A stretch of DNA of 64,000 nucleotides from Basidiobolus meristosporus CBS 931.73 (Eukaryota > Basidiobolomycota > Basidiobolomycetes > Basidiobolales > Basidiobolaceae), in contig MCFE01000422.1 in the NCBI GenBank assembly GCA_002104905.1, forward strand, positions 1 through 64,000, in the 5' to 3' direction. The position numbers were made by a program, and so were the translations under genes. The notes under the pieces are model-generated. The model worked only from the letters and a program-made list of their open reading frames with translations, had not been told where the DNA came from and did no database searches. Below are positions 43,554 to 55,378 of this stretch, piece after piece. Numbering within the stretch: the first letter of the stretch is position 1; every line of letters begins with the position of its first letter.

Positions 43554-45644
43554 ATGCTAGAAGATATCCCCACCTTCGATGAGGCTATCAAAATACTTCA
43601 AAGCGCCTATAGTAGCGAAATTAGCTGTAAGTTACTCCTTAACATCGTTGGGTGACAGTGGTACTAAACCTCCACGTGTCGGAATCATCAAACAGCCAAA
43701 AACAAACTGATCGAAGACTTAAAGGCAGAAATACTCTCCAAGAATGATTGCATCCGCGAGCTTGAAGAGAATGTAAAGGTGTCGGGGATGCCCCACAGCG
43801 ATAAACACTCATTAAAAAAGGATAGATTTCCTTTCAAGAAGGCACTGGTTTCGTCAAAGGAAAGGGAAACACAAACAATGAACATGTCCGAGGTTCTCGC
43901 TGTTGTGTTTGAAAATGTGGAGTGCGTTTTTGAGAGGTTACCTTCAACTAGTACGAAGGGAAAATCAACTTCCGAACAACAACAGTAAGCCAACAATCAG
44001 ACTCGTACCAAGCACCAGTTAACCTTTGTATGAATGGGCACTAGAATTCGAGGCGGATTATTAAGGATACAGCTACTGTATGACTCTCTAGAGCGAGATT
44101 ATCAAAAGCTAGTCAGCAAATACGACCATCTCTATATTTCCTTTGAAGAATTGAAAAGGCTTCATTATACTAAGAAAGCTAAATGGGAAGAATTCAAAGT
44201 ACAACTGCAAGACAGAAAGAACTCTTCCATTATAAGCGTAGAAAAGGAACATAATGGTAGTTGGTGTTATCCAGTTCAAGTATGTTTTGTTAATTTGTAC
44301 TCAAGCCTGTTCTATCCTAGGTGTGAGTACTCTGCAAAAGATGTCCATAGCTGAGACTCCCAAAAATCCTGCTACTGTTGGCTCGAATGCCAGTGAAAGG
44401 TATCTCGCATCAGTTACATACACTTCCGTAAATAGCGCTGATGTTGGGAATATTGTCAGTGGGGCGGTTTCTTCTGCTTCTAACGAACAGCCTGCGATAA
44501 ATGATACTCTTCTTGAAGATGATAGCGATATTGCACTTCAAGAATCAATTGTCTATCCATATACCTTGCCCAACTCTGAAGGAGCCGAGTCTAATGCGCA
44601 AATGTGTACAACAATGCCAGAAAACGAATCCAAAAATAGCGATGTTTACGCGACTAAGAGATCATTCAACAAGAGCAAACCACGAAACTTATCGATTGCA
44701 GATTCTAAATCCGAAATTCAGCATCAAAAACTTAATCCAACACAGCACCGATCCGCATCTGATGCCGATTCTGATGTAACCGACTTGGATGTCTGTGATG
44801 ATACTCAATTAGTGACAGCCAACGAAAGTGATTTCACTGATTCAGAAGCAAGTTGCATGGCTACATCCATCACAAATGATTCAAATGAGCGAAGTTACTC
44901 TTCTCATCAGGGGAACCGATCTCCACTATTTCTTAACGCCTCTGTTGATGACGAACATGTCCCGACCCAAATTGTAGAACATAGTCAGGATCTCAAGGAT
45001 ACCCCTCTGAATTCTGACGAGCCTGATATCGCCAATTTTTTTAGCACGCCTAATTCCCAGTCAAAAAGACGGAAACTATTGTCGCTGAACAATCGATTAA
45101 CCCGAGACGGTCATACCGGGGCCCCAGAACGGACGCCATCTCAGAATGAAGGCAACTTAACAAAAGACCGGATCACGAGAAAGAAATTGTCCCCAAACCA
45201 CAGCGACAATAAGTAATGAATACAAACCACATCGGTTCTGTGTGTTGGATGGCTAATTTTTCCAGTCTATCTTCAAGTTCTCCGGCTCTCAAGTACTCCG
45301 AGGTTGTTCGAAACAAGGATCAGCGGAAAAAAATGCATGGAAACGATTGCTCTTGTTGTAAAAAGGTTTGACCCACTGGAAATCGAAATGGTGTTGAATT
45401 TAGGTGGCTAACATGATTCGAATTTTCGAAGTTCTACGAAGTTACTGGCTCACTCCCCATTCCCGATGAGCTAGGTCTCCCAAGTAACCAGACTACAACT
45501 ATGGAGCAGCGATTGAATCGTGTATCTCGCCACCGCTACGTTTATAAGCCACCGGACACTCCAACCGACTTTTGGGACGTGGATTTCCCAAGCACACAAG
45601 CAATTGAAAAAGCTCGAAAGTCCTCCAGTCGAAAGCTTAAATAG
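43554..45644 (+). CDS. CTP1: CtIP/Sae2/Ctp1 DNA-end resection factor
   Basis: Cofactor that activates the Mre11 nuclease for double-strand break resection and meiotic recombination. Six exons: 43554-43626, 43696-43984, 44045-44256, 44321-45212, 45266-45365, 45432-45644; phases close to 592 residues. The N-terminal part is coiled coil (LLYDSLERDYQKLVSKYDHL), used for tetramerisation in relatives. About 300 residues of Ser-rich disordered sequence follow. The C-terminal Sae2 domain is complete: KYSEVVRNKDQRKKM, CSCCKK (CxxC, Cys517/Cys520), SRHRYVYKPPDTPTDFWDVD and FPST. Thr564 in DTP corresponds to the regulatory CDK site (Thr847 of human CtIP). The conserved end emerges only after splicing three C-terminal exons. 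Confidence 0.93.
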
Positions 45645-47111
45645 TCATGTGAAACATTGTCAAGCAATAATTGTTCTCATGGTAACCATTGTACCACAGT
45701 CCATCCATTTTTAGATGATTGGAACGATAGTTCCAGGTAGCCGTAAAACCCTAAATGTTATTTTGGCCAGTTTTTTGTAGAAAGTCAAGTGGACTAGATT
45801 GAGCCGAGTTTGTAGAAATAGATAATTTAACCTCAACAACATAGTGTATTAAATTTGCGCTTGAAAGTGATGTCTACGGATGATGGTTTTGATATCGCGA
45901 TCAGGAAACCGGTGTTCAGTCTTGCCCAAACGTTGGCACTGAAGACCATCATCACTATTATAGAAATCAAGGTTCATATAGATATCACTAAAGCAATTTA
46001 AGATATAAGCATGCGCCCAACTACAGAGATATGCGAAAACCGGGCTTCAGTTCTACTCTAGATGCGACAATATAAATAGCCAATAGTTACTTTGGGCCGC
46101 GCTCGCCAAAGCAAAATTCATATAGACCAATGTAAGCTACCATGATTGTTTGTCGTGGAGTGATGATCTGTTGGTAAAAGCCCCTCAGCTTCGACTCATC
46201 CTCACTGGCCATCAATTTACCATTTTTATGCCGAGTGAACTTCAGTAGGTAGGGTAGGGATGAGGAACTGGTGCCGATTTGTGACTTGTTGGCACCTCAT
46301 CAACTCCACCAATATCATTTCACTTATGATTTGTTATGTAAACTTGGCTGTCCCTATTAACTTCATATTATGTACCTCATCTCGTTACCCCTTAAAATGC
46401 CATGCCTTAAATTCCCAAAATAGCACAGGCATGCTTCGGGTAAATATACATTCCTATTCCCCATCCTTCAGATATGATGATATGCTTGTGGAAATTTTGT
46501 GGACATAGGACAAGTCAGATCCGAGTGCATTGATTCGGGTGGGATAAATGTGCCGCGACATGATGCTGGCAAAACTTGCCTGGCATACATCTGTTAGGTT
46601 TATGAAGGTGGTGTTCCCATGAGAATATGTCGTATTAGCAGCCGAAATCTCCCGGCAGTAGCTGCGGAGTTGGGCAGAGTTGATCATCAGATGAAAATTT
46701 GGTGAGGTAAGAGGGATCCACAAAGGCCACACTATCGTGTTTTCGCCTTTAATAGGGAACTATTCCTATTCACATTGTATCAGCCCAAATTCAAATGGGC
46801 TGGCTCGTCCTCTGATCAAAGCTAATTACATGCCTTTCAAGACAAGGAAATACGTCAAATCGAGATTTTCAATCGAGGTGTGCTATGCATGCACAGCTCG
46901 GAACACGCGATGCCAATTTGGGAGAATACCTAATCCGGTCGAAGGGGATCCGTAGCAAAATAGTGGGGTATAAACCCCTGGTAGTAATACCGCTAATAAG
47001 AAAGGTGCTAAGCATGCATTCTTAGGGTTCACTGCTCAGTAAATAAATATACCTGGCCCGCCTCCAGGTGTCGATACCTAGTTGCCTTTCCTTTTTTTCT
47101 CCGGTACTGCC
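45645..47111. other. Intergenic
   Basis: 1.5 kb with no supported gene; frames at 46260-46508 (plus) and 46454-46732 (minus) are unrecognised. The right end is the MIR1 promoter. Confidence 0.5.
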
Positions 47112-48065
47112 ATGTCCATCACAGCCAGATTTATTGCCGCTTCTGCCAACGAGGCTGACAAGCCAACTGGTGCTAATTTGTATGCTCGCTGTGCTTTTGC
47201 TGGTGCCGTGTGTTGTGGTATTACTCACGGCGCCCTTACCCCTGTGGATGTCGTGAAGACTAGAATCCAGCTTGAACCGACTGTTTACAACAAGGGTATG
47301 ATCGCTGGTTTCCGTCAAATCATCAAGAATGAAGGAGCGGGTACCTTGTTGACCGGATTCGGGCCCACTTTCTCGGGATATTTCATGCAAGGAGCATTCA
47401 AATTCGGTGGATACGAGTTCTGGAAGAAAACTTTTATTGATATTCTTGGACTCGAAACTGCCTCCGATAATCGTACTGCCATCTACCTCGCCTCTGCAGC
47501 CATTGCCGAGTTCTTTGCTGATATTGCTCTTTGCCCAATGGAGGCTACTCGTATTCGTCTGGTGTCCCAGCCTACATTTGCTTCGGGGCTTGTTTCTGGC
47601 TTCACCAGACTCTTAAAAGAAGAGGGCGTCATTCGTGGTTTCTACTCTGGTTTTGGCCCCATTTGCTTCAAGCAAATTCCCTACAACATGACCAAGTTCG
47701 TTATGTATGAGCGTACTTCTGAAGCCATTTACAAGACCATCGGTACCCCCAAGGACCAATTGAGCACCGGCACTCATACTGGTATTAATCTTGGCTCTGG
47801 TCTTATTGCTGGTATTTGCGCTGCTATTGTGTCACAGCCTGCCGATACTCTTCTTTCCAAGATCAACAAACAGAAAGGAGCCGAAGGCTCAATTACTAGC
47901 CGCTTGATCGCTCTATCCAAGGAACTGGGTGTCAAGGGACTCTTCATAGGTCTTGGACCTCGTATTGTCATGGTTGGTAGCTTGACAGCACTTCAATTTG
48001 CCATCTATGGTGACATCAAAAGAATGCTTGGTGCTACTCAGACTATCGAGATTTCCAAGAACTAA
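47112..48065 (+). CDS. MIR1: Mitochondrial phosphate carrier
   Basis: Inner-membrane carrier importing phosphate for ATP synthesis. Single exon, 317 residues, close to yeast Mir1 (311). Three carrier repeats have the signatures [16 protein letters not shown] and PADTLLSK. Family-specific segments include [42 protein letters not shown] and a C-terminal TIEI. Codon use is notably C/T-ending and regular (GGT, ATT, GTC, CGT), unlike its neighbours, as expected for a highly expressed gene. The start is ATG 47112; the frame is open further upstream from a TTG but without a better ATG. Confidence 0.97.
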   Translation: MSITARFIAASANEADKPTGANLYARCAFAGAVCCGITHGALTPVDVVKTRIQLEPTVYNKGMIAGFRQIIKNEGAGTLLTGFGPTFSGYFMQGAFKFGGYEFWKKTFIDILGLETASDNRTAIYLASAAIAEFFADIALCPMEATRIRLVSQPTFASGLVSGFTRLLKEEGVIRGFYSGFGPICFKQIPYNMTKFVMYERTSEAIYKTIGTPKDQLSTGTHTGINLGSGLIAGICAAIVSQPADTLLSKINKQKGAEGSITSRLIALSKELGVKGLFIGLGPRIVMVGSLTALQFAIYGDIKRMLGATQTIEISKN

Positions 48066-48508
48066 ATGGGTTCTGTTGCATTTGCATGCAATTGGTCAAC
48101 ACAATTTATTCATTATCCTAATCACGTGGCCTCCAATACAACCTAACTGGGAACCACAATTTATTGTAAAACCCTCCCCTCAATATTCGGTTACGCGTAA
48201 TAAATCCACTTTCCATCCCACAAATAACTTGGCCGTCATGAATTGATATCATCAGGGACGGAACGCATGACCATCCATGAGATTCCGTGCCCTGATGTGA
48301 TGCGCTCAAAGCAAATGGCTATTTTCGAGTTGGTTGGTTGGTCGGGCCTACGTATTTTTTTGCTGGCAGCCTTTAATAATATCACGGTGGGTACAGGAAT
48401 CTATCTATGATTGTGGTGACCCCAATTGAATTTGAAAACTTTACATATTAATCGATACAAGTTACATGGCATGATATGACCCATTTGTAAAGAGAATGGC
48501 GACAAAGC
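48066..48508. other. Intergenic between convergent genes
   Basis: 3' flanks of MIR1 and POP7; nothing else seen. Confidence 0.55.
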
Positions 48509-48931
48509 CTACTCCGGTTTTTTCATGCTCAACACGATGTGGATGGCCGAATTGACGCGTGGGTTGGTTTTGAGATCCTCTTCCTGTGAAAATAACAACC
48601 GATCAGTATTCAATGGTGGGAGGGGATTTTAGGGGAGAGATACCTCGTCTTCGGGGATGAGATCATCCACCAATTTTACACTGGAAGTGGTGCAGTCCAT
48701 AGTCACTTGATCGTGCAGCACATCCTGTAACGTAGTTGCCAACAAGATGGCTTTGCCTACTGCTTTACCCAGACCATGTATGGTCACTGTAGGCACTTTT
48801 TGCTCTAGTAACAGGAGCTTCATGCGTTGCAGCTGAGAACCAAAGGATTGTTTACTTGATACATATATATCTGTGCTAAGAGTAGCGGGGCGTTGTGGAG
48901 CTCTCTTGCGCAATGAGTAGCTTTTCGACAT
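48509..48931 (-). CDS. POP7: RNase P/MRP protein subunit Pop7/Rpp20
   Basis: Alba-fold subunit that binds the RNA of RNase P and RNase MRP (tRNA and rRNA maturation). Two exons on the minus strand, 48644-48931 and 48509-48583, 120 residues. The N-terminus is basic (SYSLRKRAPQRPA), then DIYVSSKQSFGSQLQRMKLL, the Alba core VTIHGLGKAVGKAILLATTL, a variable stretch, and the final beta strand NSAIHIVLSMK. Human RPP20 shows the same order (..IYVNMKTDFKAQLAR.., ..IHGLGLAINRAINIAL.., ..SAIHIRV..). The second exon restores the conserved last strand. Confidence 0.93.
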
Positions 48932-49313
48932 TACTGGAAGATGTATTGTATTGTATTCGGCGCGCAGTTTTGCCCGTGGTATTTTATTACTTATAGTCCC
49001 ACTAAACTTCGACCGATTTTTTTTCGTAGCAAAATATTTCGCTCACCTCTCGGAAATACGCGAATTCTGGAACTGGGATGATTTACCCTAAATTCGATCT
49101 TAAAATGGTGAATGCCGGAATGGGCTGGAGATCATAAACGAGGGAATGCCAATTGTTCCATCAATACTACAAGGACAGTAAAAAATTCTATTTCCTTGGT
49201 AGTAGTCCCAAGTGATACAGTAGTCATATAAATGGTAGATAGACTGAGCTGGCGGCTCAGAAGTTTATTTGAACGCGGATATTCTATGACTGCGAAGTAT
49301 GAGAAACAATGGA
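48932..49313. other. Intergenic
   Basis: 0.4 kb between two minus-strand genes: POP7 promoter and COX17 3' flank. Confidence 0.55.
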
Positions 49314-49514
49314 CTAGATTTTGAAGCCGTGGCTACGAAGACATTCCTTATGGGCTTCGATGAATTTTAGGCAATTCTCTTCGCCATTCTCAAAAACGCA
49401 CTGATCGCGTGCTTTCTTAGTCTCGGGACAGGCACAGCATGGCTTCAATTTCTTCTCCTGTGGTTGCTCTGGGGTGGTGCTTGTGGGCTGAGTGGTTTGG
49501 GTCTCGGTAGTCAT
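49314..49514 (-). CDS. COX17: Copper chaperone Cox17
   Basis: Intermembrane-space copper donor to Sco1 and Cox11 in cytochrome oxidase assembly. Single exon, 66 residues. The Thr/Gln-rich N-terminus is followed by [17 protein letters not shown], whose adjacent cysteines bind Cu(I), then [20 protein letters not shown]; the twin CX9C pattern needed for Mia40 import is intact (C..C of [13 protein letters not shown] and [11 protein letters not shown]). It ends GFKI as usual. Length and all six conserved cysteines match the family. Confidence 0.96.
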   Translation of the reverse strand: MTTETQTTQPTSTTPEQPQEKKLKPCCACPETKKARDQCVFENGEENCLKFIEAHKECLRSHGFKI

Positions 49515-50354
49515 GTTATGCAGTAAGGTTTACTCTGAGGTCGTGGTATGAAAAGAACAATGAAAAGGTATGCAAATGAGTTTTAGCAAACCAAGTCGAT
49601 CTTATGTACTGAAATTTTCTTTACCCCATTTCGATCCATTTCCAATTACTGCGACATCGTATTATTAATCGGGGATTTCAGGTCCGCTAAGCGCATGTGT
49701 AACTAGCCCAATGATTTTCAATGATTAGCACATCAACCTTTTTTGCCAGAGGTATTTGGATTTCATCATCTCTGTGCCATCCAAAAATCGAGGTTGGGGT
49801 ACAGGATGCTGTCCTCCATCGTGATACTATCCTTATATATCCAAATTCACCTACCCGTCATATCCTAGCGAAATCTAGAGTGTACGCATTGCTAAAATGT
49901 CAGTTGAGGGGTTGAATTGGGCAAACTGCGGTCATGGAGATGTACCAACAAATAATTCAAATATCTATTGATGTATGAACACCCGTATTTATATTCACGT
50001 ACTGAACATCTTGGAATCGTTGCACATGCTTCAAATGTCTTTTTGGTAGGGTGTATTCAGAAAGAGATTGAAATATAGCATCGAAATTTCTCCGGGATGC
50101 CTGCGTAGAAACAGAAGGATAATGAAAAACCGAGTCAAAGTATGTAAGCCGAGAGCGGCTCGCGGGTATGCCAGTATCAGTTAAAGGGGGTCTTGCAAGA
50201 CCAATCTCGCCTCATTTGGAACTGTGGAGCGTGTTTGGGCACTCGACATCGTTTTTGGAGGATGTCCAGGATTTTATTTCATTAATGAAGCACAACTTGT
50301 GTATCATAAAAACCAACTTGAGTTGTTATGTGTGTCTATTGGCTTCAATATCAT
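49515..50354. other. Intergenic
   Basis: 0.8 kb: COX17 promoter and 3' flank of the C2-HELP-WD gene. Short frames only. Confidence 0.5.
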
Positions 50355-53300
50355 TCATTCGATAACCTTCCACTAATATTGATCAGTATCTCTTTGTTCG
50401 AATGTTCAGATATATTTAGTAACAAAAAACCTACTTGAAGGATGCTGCCATCCATCCCTCCAATGGAAAGCACATGCTCACCGTTGCAAGAAAAGGACAC
50501 GTTGGTGACGAAGGAAGAGTGTCCTTTGTAGATCTTGCCAGGGGTCTAAGAAATAAATCATGGTCAGTTCGTGCTATGTAAAGGGTTATATCAATTTTGC
50601 TTCTGATTCTCTTACATTTGCTTTGTATGCAGGATACACATGTAGGTTGACTTGTGAACGGGTATTTGCACTCACCAATAAATTTCCTCTTGGGTTTCTC
50701 GATACCGCGTAGATCTATTCAGAAAATTACTTGGTTCAGAGATTCAATGGGTGAATACAGCATCTGAATACTTACATCTCGTCCGTTCATCCAGGATTCT
50801 TGAATACCTATGGTTGGCCATCCAATGGGGCATTCAAAGGTGCTCCACTCTACATCTGACAGCTTAGATGGATGCTTTTCTTGCTCACAAGATGGGAGCT
50901 TCCCTTCATTATCACATGATCGCTTAGCCGTGAGTACGCCAACAGCACATAATCTCTTCAATCTACTCACAAAACAACAGCTCCGAATCTATGCTATTTG
51001 ACTGCAAATATTGAGAGTCACTTGACCAGTCCATTCGAATAACTCTGCTCGAGTGTCCCTAAAGAGAAGCAGCATAGTTTAAAGTTACCGACTAGACTCA
51101 TTCGGTCACCTAGAGGGTGCGTTTCTGCGAAAAAATCAAACCTGGCAGGTGCCGAGGAGTTTCCAATTCTTTGTCAAGTATACATCGATCCCGTTATCCA
51201 TCGAGAATGCTCCAATCGCAAGGAATTCGCCATTTGGTGAGTACTTGACAACATGTTGCCAATTATCCAACGTCCCAGGGTTTCTTGGTTTGATCTCATG
51301 CAACTTGGTGAGTTCTTGCGAATCCAAAATAAACACCTTTGTAGTTGTGAAGAATCTGTCGTTCAGTATGTACTGACCTAGCATGATGTTCAGGGGATAT
51401 GTACCTGATCTGTAACGGCAGTTACCGCTATTTGGGTTGCATCGGGATGAACGGAGATTGAGCGGAGCGAAGTGCCTAAGTTAACTTTACGAATCTGGAC
51501 TGGATGTGTGAATGTGAATCTGAAATATACAGCATTGTTGAAGACTTTACCATCCTTTTCTTTGACATATCCCAACGCGCAACTACTTGATCGTCAGAGC
51601 ACGTGAAAAATTCTGGCGCGTCTGGATGTACAGCCAAACCCCATAGTTCTTGCATGCGGAAGCTATCATGTGCCTGAATGAAGTAATTATCCATCATGCA
51701 AGTTAGCCCAAGGTGAGCCTATTGCTGAGTTTAGATTCACCAAAAGCTAACCATAGAAATCGGCTCTACGCTAGCTGGTTTGGTCAGTTCTATTTGATAG
51801 ATGGCTGAATCTTCAGTGCCCACCACTAGTGTTTTCTCCGTGTATCTTGTCAAAGCACGTACACTCTTCTTGACTCCTTCCCATACGATCTGTGAGGACT
51901 GGTCAGACACTTGATGTTTTATAATTCTCCCATCCTTTCCGCTACTATAAAAAACGCCACTTGTCTCCCCAGCGGACAGAACAAAAATTGCTCCCTTGAT
52001 ACAAATAGTTAGTTTGCATTCTGGCAAAGCATCCAGGCTATCTCCTTACTTTGTGGGCCTTGCTTTTGACGTTGATGACTTGGCGTTTCGTGATGTCCCA
52101 GGAGTAGATATCTCCGTCCATACACCCAGTAATGAGCGTTCCTTTATCAATATACGCGGCACTCAGTATGGTCTAATGCACAAAGATTGACTTTCGTAAT
52201 GAGAATCAAATTATTTACGAGGATGTGTATAGCAGTATCAAACCTGAATCTTCCCCTTTGGCCCGAAAATACCTCGTTTGCTGCTCAATGTCCGAGTTTT
52301 GTCGTCAAGATACCAGAATTTAAGATGCTTCACACCAAAGATGACGAACTCGGTCCTGTTGAATGGGTTAAACAATATATCCAAGACCTAATGTTGAATG
52401 GTTAATGTTGAGACAGCTCTTTACACTGGGTGATGCATCATACCAGATCAGAATGACCGCTGGTAGAGACGAACGGCTCGGCGCTGGATTCCCAGTCAAA
52501 GACTTCGATCTAATGAAATATGTGGGTATATACCGCCTCGCTTTGGAAATTCCCTGGGTCCATCTCTTACCGTATGATCCTTATCTTTACAGACAGCAAC
52601 CAAGAATTTTCCGTCTGGGGAAAAGGCAATGGCCACAACCCCCTTGTATACGGTTCCAGGTCCACATTTTAGTGTAGCCACAGGAGGCTGCTCCGGCTCA
52701 TCTGCCTTCCAAACATGAACCTTCACACCACCCTCCGGGTCAATCACCGAAGCAACATCACCAGTTGCAATGTAGGCCCCAGAAGGGTGTACCGCTATAC
52801 TGATCACATCATCGTTGTGTCCAGTGAAGAAGCGTTGTGTATTTGTACTGGGATCGTAGATGATTCCCACCGAGCCAGCGAAATATGCAAGACGTGGAGA
52901 TCCATCATGCCCAGCCAAAGTATGGATATTGTTGCGGCAGTCACGGGTGCGATATCCGTACACATGGTCCAGCTGAAGCGATTCTCTGGGTAGGCTATCG
53001 GCCAACGGGACAAATTGGCTGGGTGGATAAATGGCTCCTGTCCATGGACGATTAGCCTGAAGCCGGTTAGAATGGTATCTTCTACTTGACCAAAGATGCG
53101 CTACTTACAGCAGTGTTACTGAGGCCATCAGAAAGTGTTGCATTCTTTTCTAGAACAGATATTCAAAATTAGCCATCTCAGCTTCTTCTATAAACCTCTC
53201 TTTGAATACTTACTATCCCCTTCAACCAAGCGAAGACCAAAGTGCAACTTTCCCTCCTACACGTAGGGTATGAATGGAACATTAGCATCATAACCAGTGT

Positions 53301-53825
53301 GCACCTCAACTTTCGAAAAAGTCGTACAGATGTTTACCTCGCTTTCACTGATAGGGACCCACTTTCTAATTGGAGTTTCCAACGTTAACTCGGAGAAATC
53401 GTATTCCACCTCTCCCAAAGGGTCATCCGAAGAAAGAAAATCATGGTCCAGCAAAGTGAATTTAACCTTCCCTAACTGTGAGTCCAAACGCCAACATAAA
53501 GCCTAAAAAAGTCTCTGGACCGACCTTGGAGTCCCCTTCTGTCAGGAACAACTTGAACGTGGAGTTCCATACCGGATTCAGATTTGCGTGGATGATTTTC
53601 GACTGAACTCGCTGGCCATTTTTCCCTTGGCCCACCGTAATAATTACATAAGGGTCGGAGGAGCCTGAACAATTATGTTAAATGGTACCCGTTTATTACA
53701 ATACGCTCAGTTCAAGCTCTGGAAGAGGTGTCGAACTAACCAGTATCTTCATCCATAGGGGCCAATCCCTTGGCTTCGAATAACTTGACTTCTAAATAAG
53801 TTATCTTTTCACTCTGGACCACCAT
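50355..53825 (-). CDS. C2-HELP-WD40 protein (EML-like with N-terminal C2 domain)
   Basis: Eighteen minus-strand exons: 53741-53825, 53525-53664, 53338-53475, 53214-53256, 53109-53149, 52571-53056, 52444-52509, 52244-52387, 52050-52172, 51752-51994, 51551-51673, 51405-51494, 51142-51336, 50971-51058, 50776-50903, 50616-50714, 50435-50545, 50355-50372. Phases close to 786 residues. Residues 1-135 are a C2 domain with calcium-type aspartates (PMDEDTGSSDPYV, LLDHDFLSSDD). A linker leads to the HELP motif (ESLQLDHVYGYRTRDCRNNI, about 167-187) and then tandem WD repeats as in EML microtubule-associated proteins (for example GPGTVYKGVVAIAFSPDGKF, VFDWES, GWPTIGIQ, LSIGGMDGSILQW). Likely role: microtubule binding with calcium or lipid recruitment, by inference. 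The last exon encodes only WKVIE and stop. Confidence 0.87.
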
Positions 53826-54183
53826 TTGGTTGTATATCAAGGTATCACCTTAAAAGCGCTACTCAGTATTGTCCAGAAATTAGCACCTCTACACTGCCAA
53901 ATTGACGTCACATGAAACAAATCTCGTGGTTAACTAATGCCATAATTCAGCCACCATTTACCTCAATTCAGAGGCACTGCACTGATTCCCGCTTCGCACA
54001 GGTGAAGAAAATGTGGTTTGAACACCGCAACATTGCCAAGAGAAGACCAAAGTACACTTTAAAGATGGGAATCAGGGAGCAAACTATATGGCTGTGAATT
54101 GCGCATGATAGGATGATTGTTCCAGACTGATATTTATTATTGCATGTGCTAAAGCGTATTGATGAACAGAATCAAGAAGAAAC
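53826..54183. other. Intergenic
   Basis: 0.36 kb between two minus-strand genes; promoter of the C2-HELP-WD gene and TRP4 3' flank. Confidence 0.55.
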
Positions 54184-55378
54184 CTATTGTGATTGAGTGG
54201 CGGAAGCAAAGGCGCTTAGCACACTCTTCGCTTTACCAGAGCGAATCGCTTCGCGTGCTAGCGCCACACCCTCCTTAAAGTCGGCGGCCTTTTCGTCTAA
54301 TACAAGCAACGCAGAGGTGTTGATCAGAATGAAATCCAGGATTGGTCCCTCATATTTGTTATCCAGAATCTCATTCAAAATCTTGGCATTGTATGTAGAA
54401 TCGCCGCCGGCCACTAAACTTAGGCTGTGTCGGGGCAGCCCGAAATCGTCTGGGGATATCTTTCTCTCGGTGATTTCGCCATTCGAGAGCTCCCACAACT
54501 TTAATATTTTTTAAGGCAATCAATATGTGTAAATCAAGAAACAAGTGGATCCAGGACTTACATGTGTTTCCAATTCAGGACTGATCTCATCCAATCCCTC
54601 GGATCCGTTGACTACAAAGGCTTTTTCTACGCCCATCAGGTTCAAAGCCTCTGCAATAAGGTGGCCAAGCTGGTATGAGTGTACACCTAGAACAATCCTG
54701 GATGGTTTGGCTGGGCTGCTTAATGGGCCGAGGATGTTGAAGATAGTGGGAACTCCGATTTCCTTTCTTGTAGAGGAGATCTGTCTCATGGCAGGGTGAT
54801 AGACTTGCGAGAACAAGAAGCAGAAATTGGTCGAGTCAATGATTTCCGGAACCCTAGGAGGGGTAACATTTTCTAGGACACAGGATAGAGACTCTAGCAA
54901 ATCGGCTGAGCCAGAACTCGACGAGGAGGCTCTGTTTCCATGCTGTAAGACGAGAACGAGCTGGTTGAGTACTTAAGGTTTGGGGGCAGGTTTCATAGGA
55001 GCATACCTTGGCGACCTTGCTTCCTGCACCAGCAGCGATAATGGCGGCGGAGGTGGACACATTAAAGGTGTTGTGACCGTCACCTCCTGTGCCTACAATA
55101 TCTACTACGGAAGAAGACAGTTGAGGGTGTGAGGAAAAGTCGACATACAAGGCATGGTCACGCATCACGGTAGCACATGCAGCCACAATTTCAGGTTGAC
55201 AGTCAAATTGTTGTAGACGTAAGGAAACCAGGAAAGCTGACATCTGTGCAGGAGTAGCCCTATGTTCCATAATTTCGGTAATGGCAGCCTTTGCCATTTC
55301 CGGAGTAAAGGCCTCAGGATTAAGAACTATGGTCTTAATGATGGCTTGTGTAGCATTGTTTGGAGAAGCAGTTGCCAT
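54184..55378 (-). CDS. TRP4: Anthranilate phosphoribosyltransferase
   Basis: Second step of tryptophan synthesis: joins anthranilate to PRPP. Three exons on the minus strand, 55007-55378, 54562-54942, 54184-54498; 355 residues. The N-terminal helical domain has FTPEMAKAAITEIMEHRATP, then the PRPP loop VDIVGTGGDGHNTFNVST. The second exon opens with HGNRASSSSSGSADLLE (substrate loop), then HPAMRQ, IFNILGPL and GVHSYQLG. The third has SPDDFGL and a final helix. All motifs of the E. coli TrpD C-terminal enzyme are present in order. It is a stand-alone enzyme, as in yeast. ATG 55378 is the first in-frame methionine. Confidence 0.96.

Noticed and set aside
51337-51404. Short alternative introns (32 or 53 nt) in the WD region of the EML-like gene
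   Set aside because: The 68-nt choice (51337-51404) gives a proper WD strand (TAVTDQVFILDSQEL) and fits the intron sizes of the gene.
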